A DNA stretch of 64,000 nucleotides. Source: Cryptomeria japonica (taxonomy: Eukaryota > Streptophyta > Pinopsida > Cupressales > Cupressaceae). A model generated the notes under the pieces. The model searched no databases. It was given only the letters and a program-made list of their open reading frames with translations, and was not told the origin of the DNA. The position numbers and the translations under genes are program-made. How positions within the stretch are numbered: the stretch's first letter is position 1; every line of letters starts with the position of its first letter. Positions 22,288 through 32,351 of this stretch are shown here, piece after piece. The DNA is taken from NCBI RefSeq assembly GCF_030272615.1, contig NC_081408.1, forward strand, positions 620,306,476-620,370,475, written 5' to 3'.

Positions 22288-25107
22288 TTAAGAGGAAGGA
22301 GGAGGAACTGCTCCATATAAGGGAGGAATATTTGGTTTAGGAAGGAGACCAAGTCCATCATGATGAGGAGGGATAGGTCTACCTTTAGGAAGTTTATTAG
22401 ATATAGGCATAGTCACATCCATAGGGATGGGTTGGGAATCTTCTTGAGGAAAGACATTAGTTTTATCTTTCAAAGGAAGAACTTCCTTCTCAAGAATGAT
22501 AGGAATGTCAAGTTTGGGTGTTCTAGGTTCACTTAGAGATAGGATCATATCTTTTTTCCACTTTTGATAAGATTTGAAAAGATGATCACTTCGCGGAGGA
22601 AGAGACTGGAATTGTTTAGGCCAAAAGTAATCAATAGGAACGCTAGAAGTTCTTTCAGCTGGTTTAAAGAGACTATGATTGACAGTAACAACTTCACCAT
22701 TATGGGGAAATTTCAAGCACTTATGAATAGGAGAAGCAATAGCTTTCATGGAAGACAGCCAAGGATAGCCTAGCTTCACACGAAATTGTTCAGATGATGG
22801 AATAATAGCAAAGTCCACATCAAGGGATTTATTATGGACCTGAATAGGTAATGTAATAGAACCAATTGCAGGAGAAGAAAATGCATCAAATAGTTTCACA
22901 ACCACATTTGTTTCATCATAGATTACTTGATTCAATTGCAAAGTAAAAAGAAATTCTTCAGTAATGACATTAATCATGCAAGAAGGATCAATAAGCACTC
23001 CACGGCAAGGTGTATTCTTGACTTTTGCAACTATATATAAAGGACCATCAGGTGCCCTGATAGTTACACTGGAATCAAATGTGATGGAAGGTTCTTTAGG
23101 TATTTTCTGCTGCTCTACAAAGTTAATCACATTCGGAGTCATAGACACAAGATCATCAGGTGAGACAGAGGAATCAGTAGTATCAATCGCATTAGAGGTA
23201 TGAGAAGGCAATGGATCAGTAAAAATCTGAAGATTTTGGTTACGAGGAGCTACAGATGTGTTGCCTTTATCATTCACACTAGAAATAGAGATAGTATTAT
23301 TATCAATCAAATCTTGAATTTTACCCTTTAAAGCAAAACATTTTTCAGTATCATGCCCAGGATGACGATGAAATTGACAAAAAGATTTGTTATCAAAATA
23401 GGGTGAATTAATCTTTGCAGGATCTATTTGCCTTATAGGAGGAAGAGTAAGCACATTTTGTTCCAATAACTTATTCATAATACTATGCAATGATTCATTC
23501 AAAGGAGTAAACTTTCTTTCTTTCTTGAAAAACTTAGAAATAGGAGGCACACCTGATGCTGCATTCACATTGTTATTGATGATGTTTTCATTGAATTTAA
23601 TGGACTCTTTGTTCGGTTTAAACTTCCCAAATGGTTGTTGACTACTATCACCCTTATCACTCGGAGCCATAGGATTTGCTTGTTCCATTTGACTCACAGT
23701 CAGTTGATAATGGTGAAGAGTTGCGCACAACTGTTGGAAAGAAGTAAACTCGGAAAATAGGAGTTTTTCTCTAATATATTTTTGTAAATTAGAAATAAAG
23801 ATTCTTTGAATATCATTGTCAGGCACTGGAAAAGAAATTTGAGCATACAAATGCTTATATCTACCAATGAAATAAGTCACTTTTTCTTTAACACCTTGTT
23901 TGCAATGCATTAAATCAATCAAAGTAACTTTAGGACTTATATTGTTTTGAAATTGTTGAATGAAAGCATTTGCAAGTTGTTCGAAAGAAGAAATAGAATA
24001 GGAAGGCAACGAGCAATACCATTGTAGGGCTTTGTCTCTTAATGTTCTAGTGAACAGTTTTGCAAGCAACCTTTGGTCATAAGCAAAATCAGTACATATT
24101 GTTTGAAAAGTCTTAACATGTGTTAGAGGATCACCCTTACCATTATAAAGCTCCAAATGCGGAATTTCAACATGTTTAGGGGGGATAGCTCGAACAATGT
24201 CAAGAGAAAGTGGGCTCGCAACATCAAATGTGGGCACACTAAACTTAGATTGATTCATAGAAGCAATTTGTTGTTGTAAAGAAGAGACAGTTTGTGCAAG
24301 ATTGTTAATGGTCGCTTCAGTCGAAGAGTTCATATTAGACGTGTTAGATTGTGATGGAGGTGTTATGTTATTGAAAAAAGGTAGAGAGTAAGGTGGTGGA
24401 ACACTATGGTAGTTAGTCATAGGAGATGATTGGACAGGGGGAACACTACAAGGAGGAATGGAAAACAAATTGCCCCCTTGCGTCATGTTCATTTGTGGTG
24501 ATATAATAGGAACACTTATTGAAGGAATGAATGAAGAAGTTGGATTGAATGAAGGAAGAGGGTTGATTGAAGAAGAGGGATTGCCCCCATGACTAGTGAT
24601 CATAGGAGGAATGTCTTGTGTTGAAGTAGTCATTATGTTTGATGTAAAAGTAGGTATACTAGCAATAGGAGTCGTCAAAGGAATAGAATGATTGACTTGA
24701 GTAGGAGGTTGTGTATAACCTAAAGTTTCGGCACAACTCTTCATAGGCATCACATTCGAATCCACAATGTGTGCAATACCACGCAAAATATCAATTCCAT
24801 TCTTATCACTTTGAACCATACGTTTTAGACCCTCAATTAAGGAAAGAGCTTGACTATCGGGGTATTCTTGAGACATCCATTGTCGAAAATCATCAAATTG
24901 GTTATCCAATTTCAAAAGGTTCTCCTCAGAAACCTCATGGAGAGCTTCTTCATCATTAAGAGGATTAGAGGAATTACCCATGTCCTCGTTAAAAAGGCCA
25001 TTCAAATTAGGTTCCATCTCCTCGATAATTACACCTTGGAAGGACTTAATTCTAAGGCTTTGTCTAATGGGAATAGTGTAAGTAGGGCTTATTGTTGTAA
25101 AACTCAT
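22288..25107 (-). CDS. gag: Gag-protease polyprotein of element B (939 aa)
   Basis: Open over 939 codons. Residues 1-130 are charged and 130-265 Pro/Ser/Met-rich. A short helical stretch (265-285) is followed by the capsid region 312-476 (Y-N-G-K-G-D-P-L-T-H, L-F-T-R-T-L, L-Q-W-Y). The knuckle C-x2-H-x4-H-x4-C is at 577-590. A protease-like region spans about 683-800 with V-L-I-D-P-S-C where the catalytic D-S/T-G is expected, and V-K-L-G-Y-P-W-L later. The last ~40 residues include H-D-G-L-G-L (G-patch-like). The missing active-site Gly makes protease activity doubtful. Gag would form particles able to package element RNA, with pol from elsewhere. Start chosen as the first Met, shared with copy A. 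Confidence 0.9.
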   Translation of the reverse strand: MSFTTISPTYTIPIRQSLRIKSFQGVIIEEMEPNLNGLFNEDMGNSSNPLNDEEALHEVSEENLLKLDNQFDDFRQWMSQEYPDSQALSLIEGLKRMVQSDKNGIDILRGIAHIVDSNVMPMKSCAETLGYTQPPTQVNHSIPLTTPIASIPTFTSNIMTTSTQDIPPMITSHGGNPSSSINPLPSFNPTSSFIPSISVPIISPQMNMTQGGNLFSIPPCSVPPVQSSPMTNYHSVPPPYSLPFFNNITPPSQSNTSNMNSSTEATINNLAQTVSSLQQQIASMNQSKFSVPTFDVASPLSLDIVRAIPPKHVEIPHLELYNGKGDPLTHVKTFQTICTDFAYDQRLLAKLFTRTLRDKALQWYCSLPSYSISSFEQLANAFIQQFQNNISPKVTLIDLMHCKQGVKEKVTYFIGRYKHLYAQISFPVPDNDIQRIFISNLQKYIREKLLFSEFTSFQQLCATLHHYQLTVSQMEQANPMAPSDKGDSSQQPFGKFKPNKESIKFNENIINNNVNAASGVPPISKFFKKERKFTPLNESLHSIMNKLLEQNVLTLPPIRQIDPAKINSPYFDNKSFCQFHRHPGHDTEKCFALKGKIQDLIDNNTISISSVNDKGNTSVAPRNQNLQIFTDPLPSHTSNAIDTTDSSVSPDDLVSMTPNVINFVEQQKIPKEPSITFDSSVTIRAPDGPLYIVAKVKNTPCRGVLIDPSCMINVITEEFLFTLQLNQVIYDETNVVVKLFDAFSSPAIGSITLPIQVHNKSLDVDFAIIPSSEQFRVKLGYPWLSSMKAIASPIHKCLKFPHNGEVVTVNHSLFKPAERTSSVPIDYFWPKQFQSLPPRSDHLFKSYQKWKKDMILSLSEPRTPKLDIPIILEKEVLPLKDKTNVFPQEDSQPIPMDVTMPISNKLPKGRPIPPHHDGLGLLPKPNIPPLYGAVPPPSS

Positions 25108-25205
25108 GCACTAAACAGAGAGAGAAGATTTTGAATTTTAGAGGTAGCAAATTTCAATAAAATCAGCCAATCTCCTAGATTTAAGTTGTTAAATACAATC
25201 AGGAC

Positions 25206-25312
25206 AATTTCCCGAAATTTCGGAAAAAATGTCTGGGACCATGGCGAACAGAGTGCACACGGTCCTCGCAACTTTTTTCAAAATTTTCAGGGATGAAAGT
25301 TATGATGATTTT
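25206..25312 (-). repeat. Leader module of element B, copy 1
   Basis: Counterpart of 6187-6291 in A, repeated at about 25830-25935. It has the CCGAAATTTCGG palindrome, but the hairpin arms are partly degraded (GGACCATG versus CACGGTCC). Confidence 0.65.
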
Positions 25313-25829
25313 AAAGCTAATCTGAAAAAATTGAGTGATTTTACGATCTGTAGATAGGCCAAATTAAAGTTGCAATCTCAAAATTGAACCCTACCAAGAT
25401 TGTTGAAAAATGTAAATTTTGAATCTTGAAAAGGAGGGGGAAACTGAAATTTTGAATTTTATGATTTTAGAGGGAATACTAAAAGCAATGCACGCTTTGA
25501 AATTTAAAATTTGACTCAATTTCACGCAAAATTCGAATTTGAAAGTGGAAATCAAGGTTGTTGCAATTAAACACTTATTTCAAAAGTCACAAACTGCAAA
25601 AATTTGAATAAAACACTGAAATTTTGAATGAATGCCAACACACTTTTCAGATTTAGGACTGTAAGAAACACAATTTTGATACAAATTTCAATTTCAACAA
25701 TTTTTGAATGATTAGAAGCCTCAATCCAAGCAATCACTAGACCAACTTTGACTTTAATTTTGAAAGTGTTAAAATTGATAAAATCAGCCAAAATTCTGGA
25801 TTTTAGCAGAAAAATACAGTAAGATCTAG

Positions 25830-25935
25830 CTCCCGAAATTTCGGAAAAAATGTCGGGGACGATGGCGCTCGGGGTGCACACGGTCCTCGCAACTTTTTTC
25901 CAAATTTTCAGGGATGAAAGATATTGTGATCTTGT
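25830..25935 (-). repeat. Leader module of element B, copy 2
   Basis: Direct-repeat partner of 25206-25312, about 620 bp closer to the PBS. Confidence 0.65.
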
Positions 25936-26270
25936 TGCGAAATCCAAAGTTACAGCCGATTTGGAAGTGTTTTGATCAGTGAAATTATCAGTCAAAGGTT
26001 GAATCAAGAATGTCTTAAAAATTAGGGTTTTGACATTTAACCACTTAATTTTCAGAATTAAAGCACAAATATGAATTGACAATTTGCAATAGAAGGGTAG
26101 ATCTGAAACAAGCATTAACAATTAAACATTCACAAGTTTAATTACTAAAAAGAAAATTTTAGGGTTTTTTTATGCAATCAACCTCTAAAATTTGCAAAAG
26201 ATCAAACATGGAAATATAATTAGGAAAGAAAAATTTTCAGATCTAAATATGAATAATCAGAATGAGGTTG

Positions 26271-26288
26271 TTCACGTCGGGTTCACCA
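26271..26288 (-). other. Primer-binding site of element B
   Basis: The minus strand reads TGGTGAACCCGACGTGAA, three bases inside the 5' LTR. Identical to the PBS of A and I. Confidence 0.8.
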
Positions 26289-26291
26289 AAA

Positions 26292-27463
26292 TGTAAAGCG
26301 GAAAAATCGAACCCTAGTCATTCTCCCCTCCCCAACTCCAAGGAGAGAGAAGGGAGAGTCACTAGGGTTGATGGTTTTCACTTGGGAGAGACTTTACATT
26401 CAAAAGAGGGGTTGAAACCCACAAGATCCAATCCCACGCAATGCAAGATTGGATTCTAAATGAGTTTCAAGGGTTGTGACATCAAGGATACCCTCTTTTG
26501 TAAAGAAATGTAGATGGAATGATTGAACTAGGAATGCATGAAAAGTGAGAAAGATTCACTTATAAACAGAGATAGGAATATAGGATGGAGCTGTGGACCT
26601 TGAATTAGCAGTAAAATGTCGAGACAGTGCTGTTCTGCAAATTTGAGCGAAAGTTGAGGGGACGATGGCACCCGGCGTGCACACGGTCCTCTGAAAAATC
26701 CGCGAAATGAAGGTGGATCTGTTCGTCTCTACACAAGGATTCCAGATCTTCAATTACAGCCGCGTACCTACAACCTACACACAGAAAAGAGAGGACGATT
26801 GGGGGGTTAGGGATGAGGGGTTTGGCTTTAGGTCAAACCCCGGTTTTGGAATTAACCAAGAAATGAGAATGTTGTAAATGTAAATGTTTGTAATGTAAAC
26901 GAGTACTGATACCTTGTTGTAAGAATGTTTGTATTCTTACATGCGAAGGTGTAATGTATGTAGTATGTAATGTGTTGTAAGTGATCTCCTCTTCAATGGT
27001 TGAATCCTTGTCTTGAATGCAACACTTAGCCTTGAATGGAGACTTAGAATGATCAATTGCTTGAAGGAATGCTTGAATGCTTGAATATCACTTCCGCCTT
27101 TTTTTCATCTACCAAAATGGGAGAGGAAATGTAGTTTATATACTTGTCAATTAGGGCTGATAGACTGATTTTCCCGACCTTAGGCCGACCAGGAAATGTT
27201 ATTTTCCAATTTGCAATCATAAAGACCTGAAGCCCCATAAGAGACCGGGCCCAAAATAGGGCCAGGGACCAGGGTGCTGGGCACCATGGTCCCACCTCCA
27301 GGGACAGCAGGGTGCAAGGAGGATCAGGCCAGGGTGCTGAAAAATGCAGTTTTTGGTGTCATGAACAAGTTTCGGGGTCTCCATTCAAGTTCCGTGTTGC
27401 ATCGCCATCGTGAAGACCCAAATGCAGTCAAAATTGCAAGTGTCGCAATTTTAGGACGCTACA
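26292..27463 (-). repeat. 5' LTR of element B (1,172 bp)
   Basis: TGTAAAGCGG...GACGCTACA. One 31-bp unit only, which accounts for 62 of the 71 bp by which it is shorter than the left LTR. Otherwise nearly identical, so B is a young insertion compared with D and C. Confidence 0.94.
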
Positions 27464-27468
27464 ACATT
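27464..27468. repeat. Target-site duplication ACATT of element B (right)
   Basis: Right partner of 19676-19680. Confidence 0.95.
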
Positions 27469-28026
27469 GTGGTGGACAAAGAGACCACTGAGGATAAGAA
27501 GAAAGATGTGGCTACTGAGTCACCGGCTGCAAATATTGAGATTGGAGTTAGTGATACTGTAAATATAAGCACAGAAAAACCTACTCAGACAGAGGAACCG
27601 GCAGAGGACACCATTGGGAAACCATCAGAAGCACCGGTAGATGAAACTAAAAAACCAACTGAATCATCGACAATGGATAGTGCAGAGGTGCATACTGAGA
27701 TATCGGCAATGCATACTGAGACTACATCAGAAAAACTAGTAGTCTAGAGCACTGAGAAACCCTCTGAGACACAGGTTGAGAAACAAGAACAGAAACAGGT
27801 TGATGTACAGGTTCATGCAAAGACAGTGCCACCGGCAATAGCTAAAAATCTTAAACCTTTGCTAGTAGAAATGCAAACACAAAATGACCTACCAGAGGTC
27901 AAAACAAGCAAAGTTATTACTACAACTGGTAGCATGGAAATTGTGAAAACAGTTGGACAGACATCTAGTTCTTCAATAAGAGAGTTCAGAGCAATGAACG
28001 TGACAGAAGTATTATTGGATTCTATT
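27469..28026 (+). pseudogene. Accessory ORF of element D, middle part (186 codons)
   Basis: Continues the 17518 frame exactly once B and one TSD copy are discounted. Acidic, Thr/Glu/Pro-rich and low-complexity (repeated E-x-P-T, T-E-K-P and P-A-E-type stretches), so it is probably a disordered linker. There is one in-frame stop near 27747. It ends where a 50-bp piece of LTR tail interrupts it. Confidence 0.75.
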
Positions 28027-28076
28027 AAGAAAATTCTTATACTGGTCAAATACTGATTCACCCCCCCTCTCAGTAT
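28027..28076 (+). repeat. 50-bp LTR-tail fragment inside the accessory ORF of D
   Basis: Matches 15962-16016 of D's own LTR (AAGAAAATTCTTATA, then GATTCACCCCCC and TCTCAGTAT), about five bases shorter in the C/T run. Leaving it out rejoins codons ...D-S-I and A-Q-A-Y-K in phase. There is no TSD, which suggests template switching or repair filler. Confidence 0.75.
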
Positions 28077-28826
28077 GCACAAGCCTACAAGGCTATTGAT
28101 GACACAATTCCTATTCTTAAATTGATAGCACCCAAGTGCACTTTGGATAATAAAGATTCTTTAGGTCAACTAGACACATTGTCTAAATACATCATCGGTA
28201 ACATTTTGATAGTTGATCAGATAAATGAAGACACATTCAACGAGAGGATGCATAAGGAGAAAGAAAAATTCTTTGAGGAAATAGTGAATAAAAATAAAGA
28301 GAAAGTGGAAACCTTATTACCGGCACTAGGAGAAACAATTTTAGATTTCAAGAAACTGTATAGAGATACCTGTAAAACTAATATTTTGACAGAGGACATA
28401 GATTCTAAGATCAGCAAAGCACAAGATGAAATCAACAATATTGCTGACAACTTAATAGGAACATCCGAGTCATTTTTGGAATTTGAAAAGAACATTGCAG
28501 ATCTTGAAGAGAAAATTGAGAAGTTAGAAAATGATAAAGAGAAGATAAAGGTTAAGGCAAAGATCCTAAAATACAAACTAGGTCCTAAACTAGATTACCT
28601 CATTTCTTTGAGAAAATAAATTTATGAGGCTCTGGTTCCTGGACTTAAGACACCAGAAGAGAAAATGCACATACTCACCAGTATAGTTCAGAGAAGAGAA
28701 GCGGCATTAAAGGATAGCAAAAGATTCAGTGACAGTCAAAATTTGGTATTGGCAGATCTTTTCCAAATTGTAACCCGCCGATTACAAGGATCTAGGCAGG
28801 AACCACACTCCACTGACAGTGAATGA
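28077..28826 (+). pseudogene. Accessory ORF of element D, 3' part (250 codons, coiled coil)
   Basis: Last part of the long ORF, one in-frame stop at 28617-28619 and the natural TGA at 28824-28826. Residues from about 28230 to 28590 form strongly heptad-like, Glu/Lys-rich helices, so a coiled coil is likely. Function unknown. Env-like ORFs of SIRE elements also have coiled coils but lie after pol, whereas here pol is absent. The first of three GGGGGAG tracts follows 20 bp after the stop. Confidence 0.75.
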
Positions 28827-28846
28827 CAACCTTTGTCATTGATGTT

Positions 28847-29005
28847 AAAGGGGGAGTAGTGGAGATGAGAAAAATGATTAGAAGAAAGAGATCATCAGCT
28901 CAGGGGGAGCACACAGTTTTTGTAAGACAATTTTGGCAAAACATTTTTGCATATACAGTTTTGATTTTTCTCATGAGTCTTGCCATCAATGCCAAAGGGG
29001 GAGAT
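28847..29005 (+). other. Three polypurine tracts of element D
   Basis: AAAGGGGGAG at 28847-28856, AGGGGGAG at 28902-28909, and AAAGGGGGAGAT at 28994-29005 abutting the 3' LTR. Multiple tracts before the 3' LTR are a known feature of SIRE-lineage copia elements. Confidence 0.75.
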
Positions 29006-29785
29006 TGTTTGCAAATGCACACTCCAATGAGAAATTGTAGGTGATTGAAGGTATTGTCATTGATGGCAACCTTGCAATCATAAGATACAAGCACCAGCAC
29101 CGGCAGACTCCACACTGGCATACAGATCACCGGCACTGAAAAGGAAGATTACCGACACCATGGCCGACAGGAATTTTGTGTAATTATACTTTGTAATTAA
29201 TTGTAAAATCTTTTTGTAAGCCGACATGGTGAATTGTAATATGACTCATATATGTATGAGATCATTGTAGATCATTTAGGAAGTGAGGTATGCGAAGAAT
29301 ATAGAAGACCTAATGTGCGAATTATTGGGATAAGGGTTTATGTATATTGCAGAGCTTAAACTGGTACTGAATCTAGCATAGTAGATGTTGATCTGAAGCA
29401 GTACATGACATTGGATTTGTATAATCCAATTTTGTAAGTCAGTGAGACTTCATTTTGTAACTGAGCAATGAGCTCTAGGCACTTGGCCTTCATGCATGTG
29501 CAGGCCCCCATTGTAAACAATAATATTCCCTTATTGGCCAGCAAGCAAATATTATGGGTCACAAATCCCACCGAGGTTTTTCCCACACCGTGTTTCCTCG
29601 TTAAAAAATATTGTGTTATGGTGTGCCTTTTATGTTGTGGTTGTTGTTCTTATATACTACATTAATTTTTGTTTACCGATACACAATTCTGAAATGCTTT
29701 TCATGTTATAAGTTAAGAAAATTCTTATACCGATCAGATATTGATTCACCCCCCCCCCCTCTCAGTATCTTTGGGAATCCTAACA
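29006..29785 (+). repeat. 3' LTR of element D (780 bp)
   Basis: Starts TGTTTGCAAATGC directly after the polypurine tract and ends ATCCTAACA. Collinear with the left LTR with scattered substitutions. Confidence 0.93.
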
Positions 29786-29790
29786 GAAAC
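29786..29790. repeat. Target-site duplication GAAAC of element D (right)
   Basis: Right partner of 15248-15252. The leader of element C resumes after it. Confidence 0.92.
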
Positions 29791-30097
29791 TCAATTTGAT
29801 AACTTAAAGTTTAAACTCGGTATGTTATTTTTTTGATAGAATCCATTAAGATGGCGGACCTTTTGATCAATGTGATGGTACTACCTAATTTTGATTGCAT
29901 AAAGTTTTACCACGAGCTAGTTTTGGTTTCGACAATTTTTCTCTAAGGATGCTTGCCTGATTTTTGGAATATTTTCTCTAATGATTTGGTTCAAATTTTG
30001 ACTGTTGAGTTCGACTAAAGATCCAAAAGGGTTTTGGGGACTGATGATAAAATTTTCCAAAACTACTTGGTTTACTCTCTGTTTTTCTATGTTTTAA

Positions 30098-30470
30098 CCA
30101 TGCGCTAAAACAGAGACCGTATGCACTAAGGTATGATTTAGATGCACTACCCAAAGTTCCCTATGCGCTAAGCTACCTATGTTATGCACTAACTCAAAGT
30201 TTTGAAATTTCTTTTGACTGGGATGATAAAGCACTATTATGTCCTTAATACACACTAAAACTTAGACTAAAAGCACTAAGTTTTGCCCCCAATGCGTTGG
30301 GCTGATGCTCTAAAGCACTAATATGGTACCCAAAAGCGCTAGTGAAATATTTATCAAGAAGATAACTGTTAGGTGCTAGCTTGATTGATAAAAGTGCTAA
30401 AATTTATTTGGTACGTGTTGGAGAATGTTTCAGTTGCACTAAGAAGTTGCTCTTATGTGCTAAACTGCCT
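30098..30470 (-). repeat. TTAGCGC-type array 2 in the leader of C
   Basis: About a dozen irregularly spaced TTAGCGC motifs on the minus strand (GCGCTAA at 30102 and 30165; TGCACTAA at 30122 and 30185; AGCACTAA at 30272, and others). Most variants differ by C-to-T or G-to-A at the CpG. Confidence 0.7.
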
Positions 30471-32029
30471 TGATTGCTCTATTTCTGATCTTTTTTTTTT
30501 TTGGAATTTTCAACACTTGTTTTTTTTTTTTTATGGATGATTTTCTGAAGATATAACTTGAAAATACGATATTAAAGAGACAACCACTTTTGCCTATGCT
30601 AATCAAATAGTGTATGTTCTGCGAGGATGTGTTTAAATCCCTAATGTTTTCACAGGTTTGGATACAAAGAAGACAAATCAGACATACTCTTTATTCAAGG
30701 GTCATCAACAATACCATAGCCCACTAGTCTTGATACTCCATTAGCTCAAATAGTTGTATCACCCCCTAGGGGGCTCCCGTTTTTTTTTCCTTTTGTCAGA
30801 AATTAACCCAAACTAAATTGCTTCACAATTGGGTAGTTATCTTGGGAGATATATGGTGAGTAATCTTGGGGGCGGATTTTTCCCCACCCTTGCACTATGA
30901 TATTGAAGATGTTTGGATACTGACTCGACTCAAGGTTTCTATTGCTAAATTTCATAATCAGGCTTCATATTCGGTCTTCAGTGATATACTCCCTCGGGAG
31001 GCTTCCCAACCTTAGAACAAAGGCTTTATGTATCTTAAAGATACTGGGGGAAGGCTAACCGCTGAGGAAAACCGTTGAACAGAATTTTGTCAACCTCCAC
31101 TTTTGATTATAGTGGGTTGGAACACTTAGCGATAAAGTCATTTCCCACTTAGGTCGTTCCCCTCTCACCGACCATTTAAATGGCACTCTAAGAGCAACTC
31201 GGGAGGGCAGGCTTGCTAAAGGAATTAAGTACTTGAAATGGAGAAAGCATAAGAGTGGTTTGGCTTTTTTATCACCCAATTAAGGGGAGAGCATATACCT
31301 TCCACTTTTGAGACAAGGCACACAAGTGTTCTTTTTAACTTTTCAAAGCAGTGTTTTGCAAAAGTCTATTTGGAGATTTTGCTCCAAAAAGCATGGTGTT
31401 TGTTTTAACCTTCAAATCAGTGATTTTCTATCTAAGTAAAAGAAATCATGGTCAACAAATGAAATTTCGATATTGGTCAACAAAATGTAAAGTCGATAGC
31501 GGAAGAGTTTCCCTTTTTGCTTTGCCTAAAACTTGAAGATGAAGTTCTTTTACCTTTGAAAAATAAAATGGATCCTTTTAGACACCAAAGGATGGTGAGG
31601 TTCCTTTTAAGCTTTGTAAAAAGTAAATTTTGTCTTGTTCTTTTTAGAGCTTCCAAAAATGAAGTGTTTTTTTCTAACTTGCAAGAAATCAAAAGTAATT
31701 TTTGTTGTTCTTTTTACTTTGCAAATAAGGAAATATGAATCTTCTTTTAAGCACCAAAAGGAAGTCTGATGTTCATTTTTAAGCTTTCCAAAATGCAAAT
31801 ATGAGGTTTATTTTAACACTGCATAAAACAGGGAGTGTGAATTCTTTTTAATCAACTTCTTTTTGAGGAAAAGTAAATTAAAAGAAATTAAAAACTTCTA
31901 AACTAACTCCTTCCCCTGCATAAAAGATTAAACCTGCACACAATCAATGATCAAAAAGTTAGTTTGGGCTTACACAAGCCTAAAATGATTTTTCCCGATT
32001 ACAAACTTTTTCTTTTGTTGTGTCAATCC

Positions 32030-32275
32030 TATGTGCTATGTTGTTGCACCAATGCGCTACAGAAAAGACCCCATACGCTAAGATGTTGCTGAGATGTGCT
32101 AGACTGATTTCTTAAAGCGTTGTGATTTTACAGTTACCAGCAGAAGTGTTATGCTCTAGTATATCTCCTCAATGCACTAAGGATAAGGTCCGATGCGCTA
32201 AACAATGAGAAATGTGCGCTATAAAATGGTTTTTATGCGCTAACGAAGGACTCCAACACGCTAACTCATCTTTTC
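32030..32275 (-). repeat. TTAGCGC-type array 1 in the leader of C
   Basis: Around ten TTAGCGCAT-like motifs on the minus strand starting about 60 bp from the PBS, the same position as in elements I and J. Confidence 0.7.
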
Positions 32276-32329
32276 CGCGTACCTACAATATTAGTCCTGT
32301 ATCAAAAATGATGTTATTTATGGGGTAAT

Positions 32330-32347
32330 GCCCCACAGTGGGCACCA
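32330..32347 (-). other. Primer-binding site of element C (tRNA-Lys type)
   Basis: The minus strand reads TGGTGCCCACTGTGGGGC, four bases inside the LTR. It differs by two C-to-T changes from the plant tRNA-Lys(CUU)-type PBS used by many gypsy elements. Confidence 0.75.
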
Positions 32348-32351
32348 AAAA

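Larger units (their letters stand above)
19681..27463 (-). mobile_element. Element B: complete gag-protease (no pol) Tat-like LTR retrotransposon
   Basis: Lies in the accessory ORF of D with TSD ACATT (19676-19680, 27464-27468). LTRs 19681-20923 and 26292-27463, PBS 26271-26288, gag-protease ORF 25107-21670, PPT 20924-20940. Total 7,783 bp. No RT, RNase H or integrase motif occurs between protease and PPT, so it is of the gag-only (TR-GAG-like) class and needs a partner's pol. Sister copy of element A. Confidence 0.95.
15253..29785 (+). mobile_element. Element D: copia-type LTR retrotransposon with accessory ORF and no pol
   Basis: Complete element with LTRs 15253-16032 and 29006-29785 (780 bp each), initiator-Met PBS, gag, a long accessory ORF, three GGGGGAG tracts and TSD GAAAC (15248-15252, 29786-29790). 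Removing nested B leaves about 6.75 kb. No integrase, RT or RNase H is present anywhere between the LTRs. The LTR tail (GATTCACCCCCC...CTCAGT...TAACA) matches element E's tail, which suggests E-like elements supplied pol. The LTRs look about 95% identical by eye. Confidence 0.93.
29791..32329 (-). other. 5' leader of element C with GCGC-palindrome and AAAAAGAAC arrays
   Basis: Non-coding. Leftward from the PBS: a first TTAGCGC-type array (32275-32030), a conserved TGCAGG segment near 31930, an AAAAAGAAC/AAAAGGAAC array (about 31850-31480), a block shared with H (about 30840-30900, CCCCCAAGATTACTCACCAT on the minus strand), and a second TTAGCGC array (about 30470-30098). Short ORFs here are not conserved. 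Confidence 0.7.
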
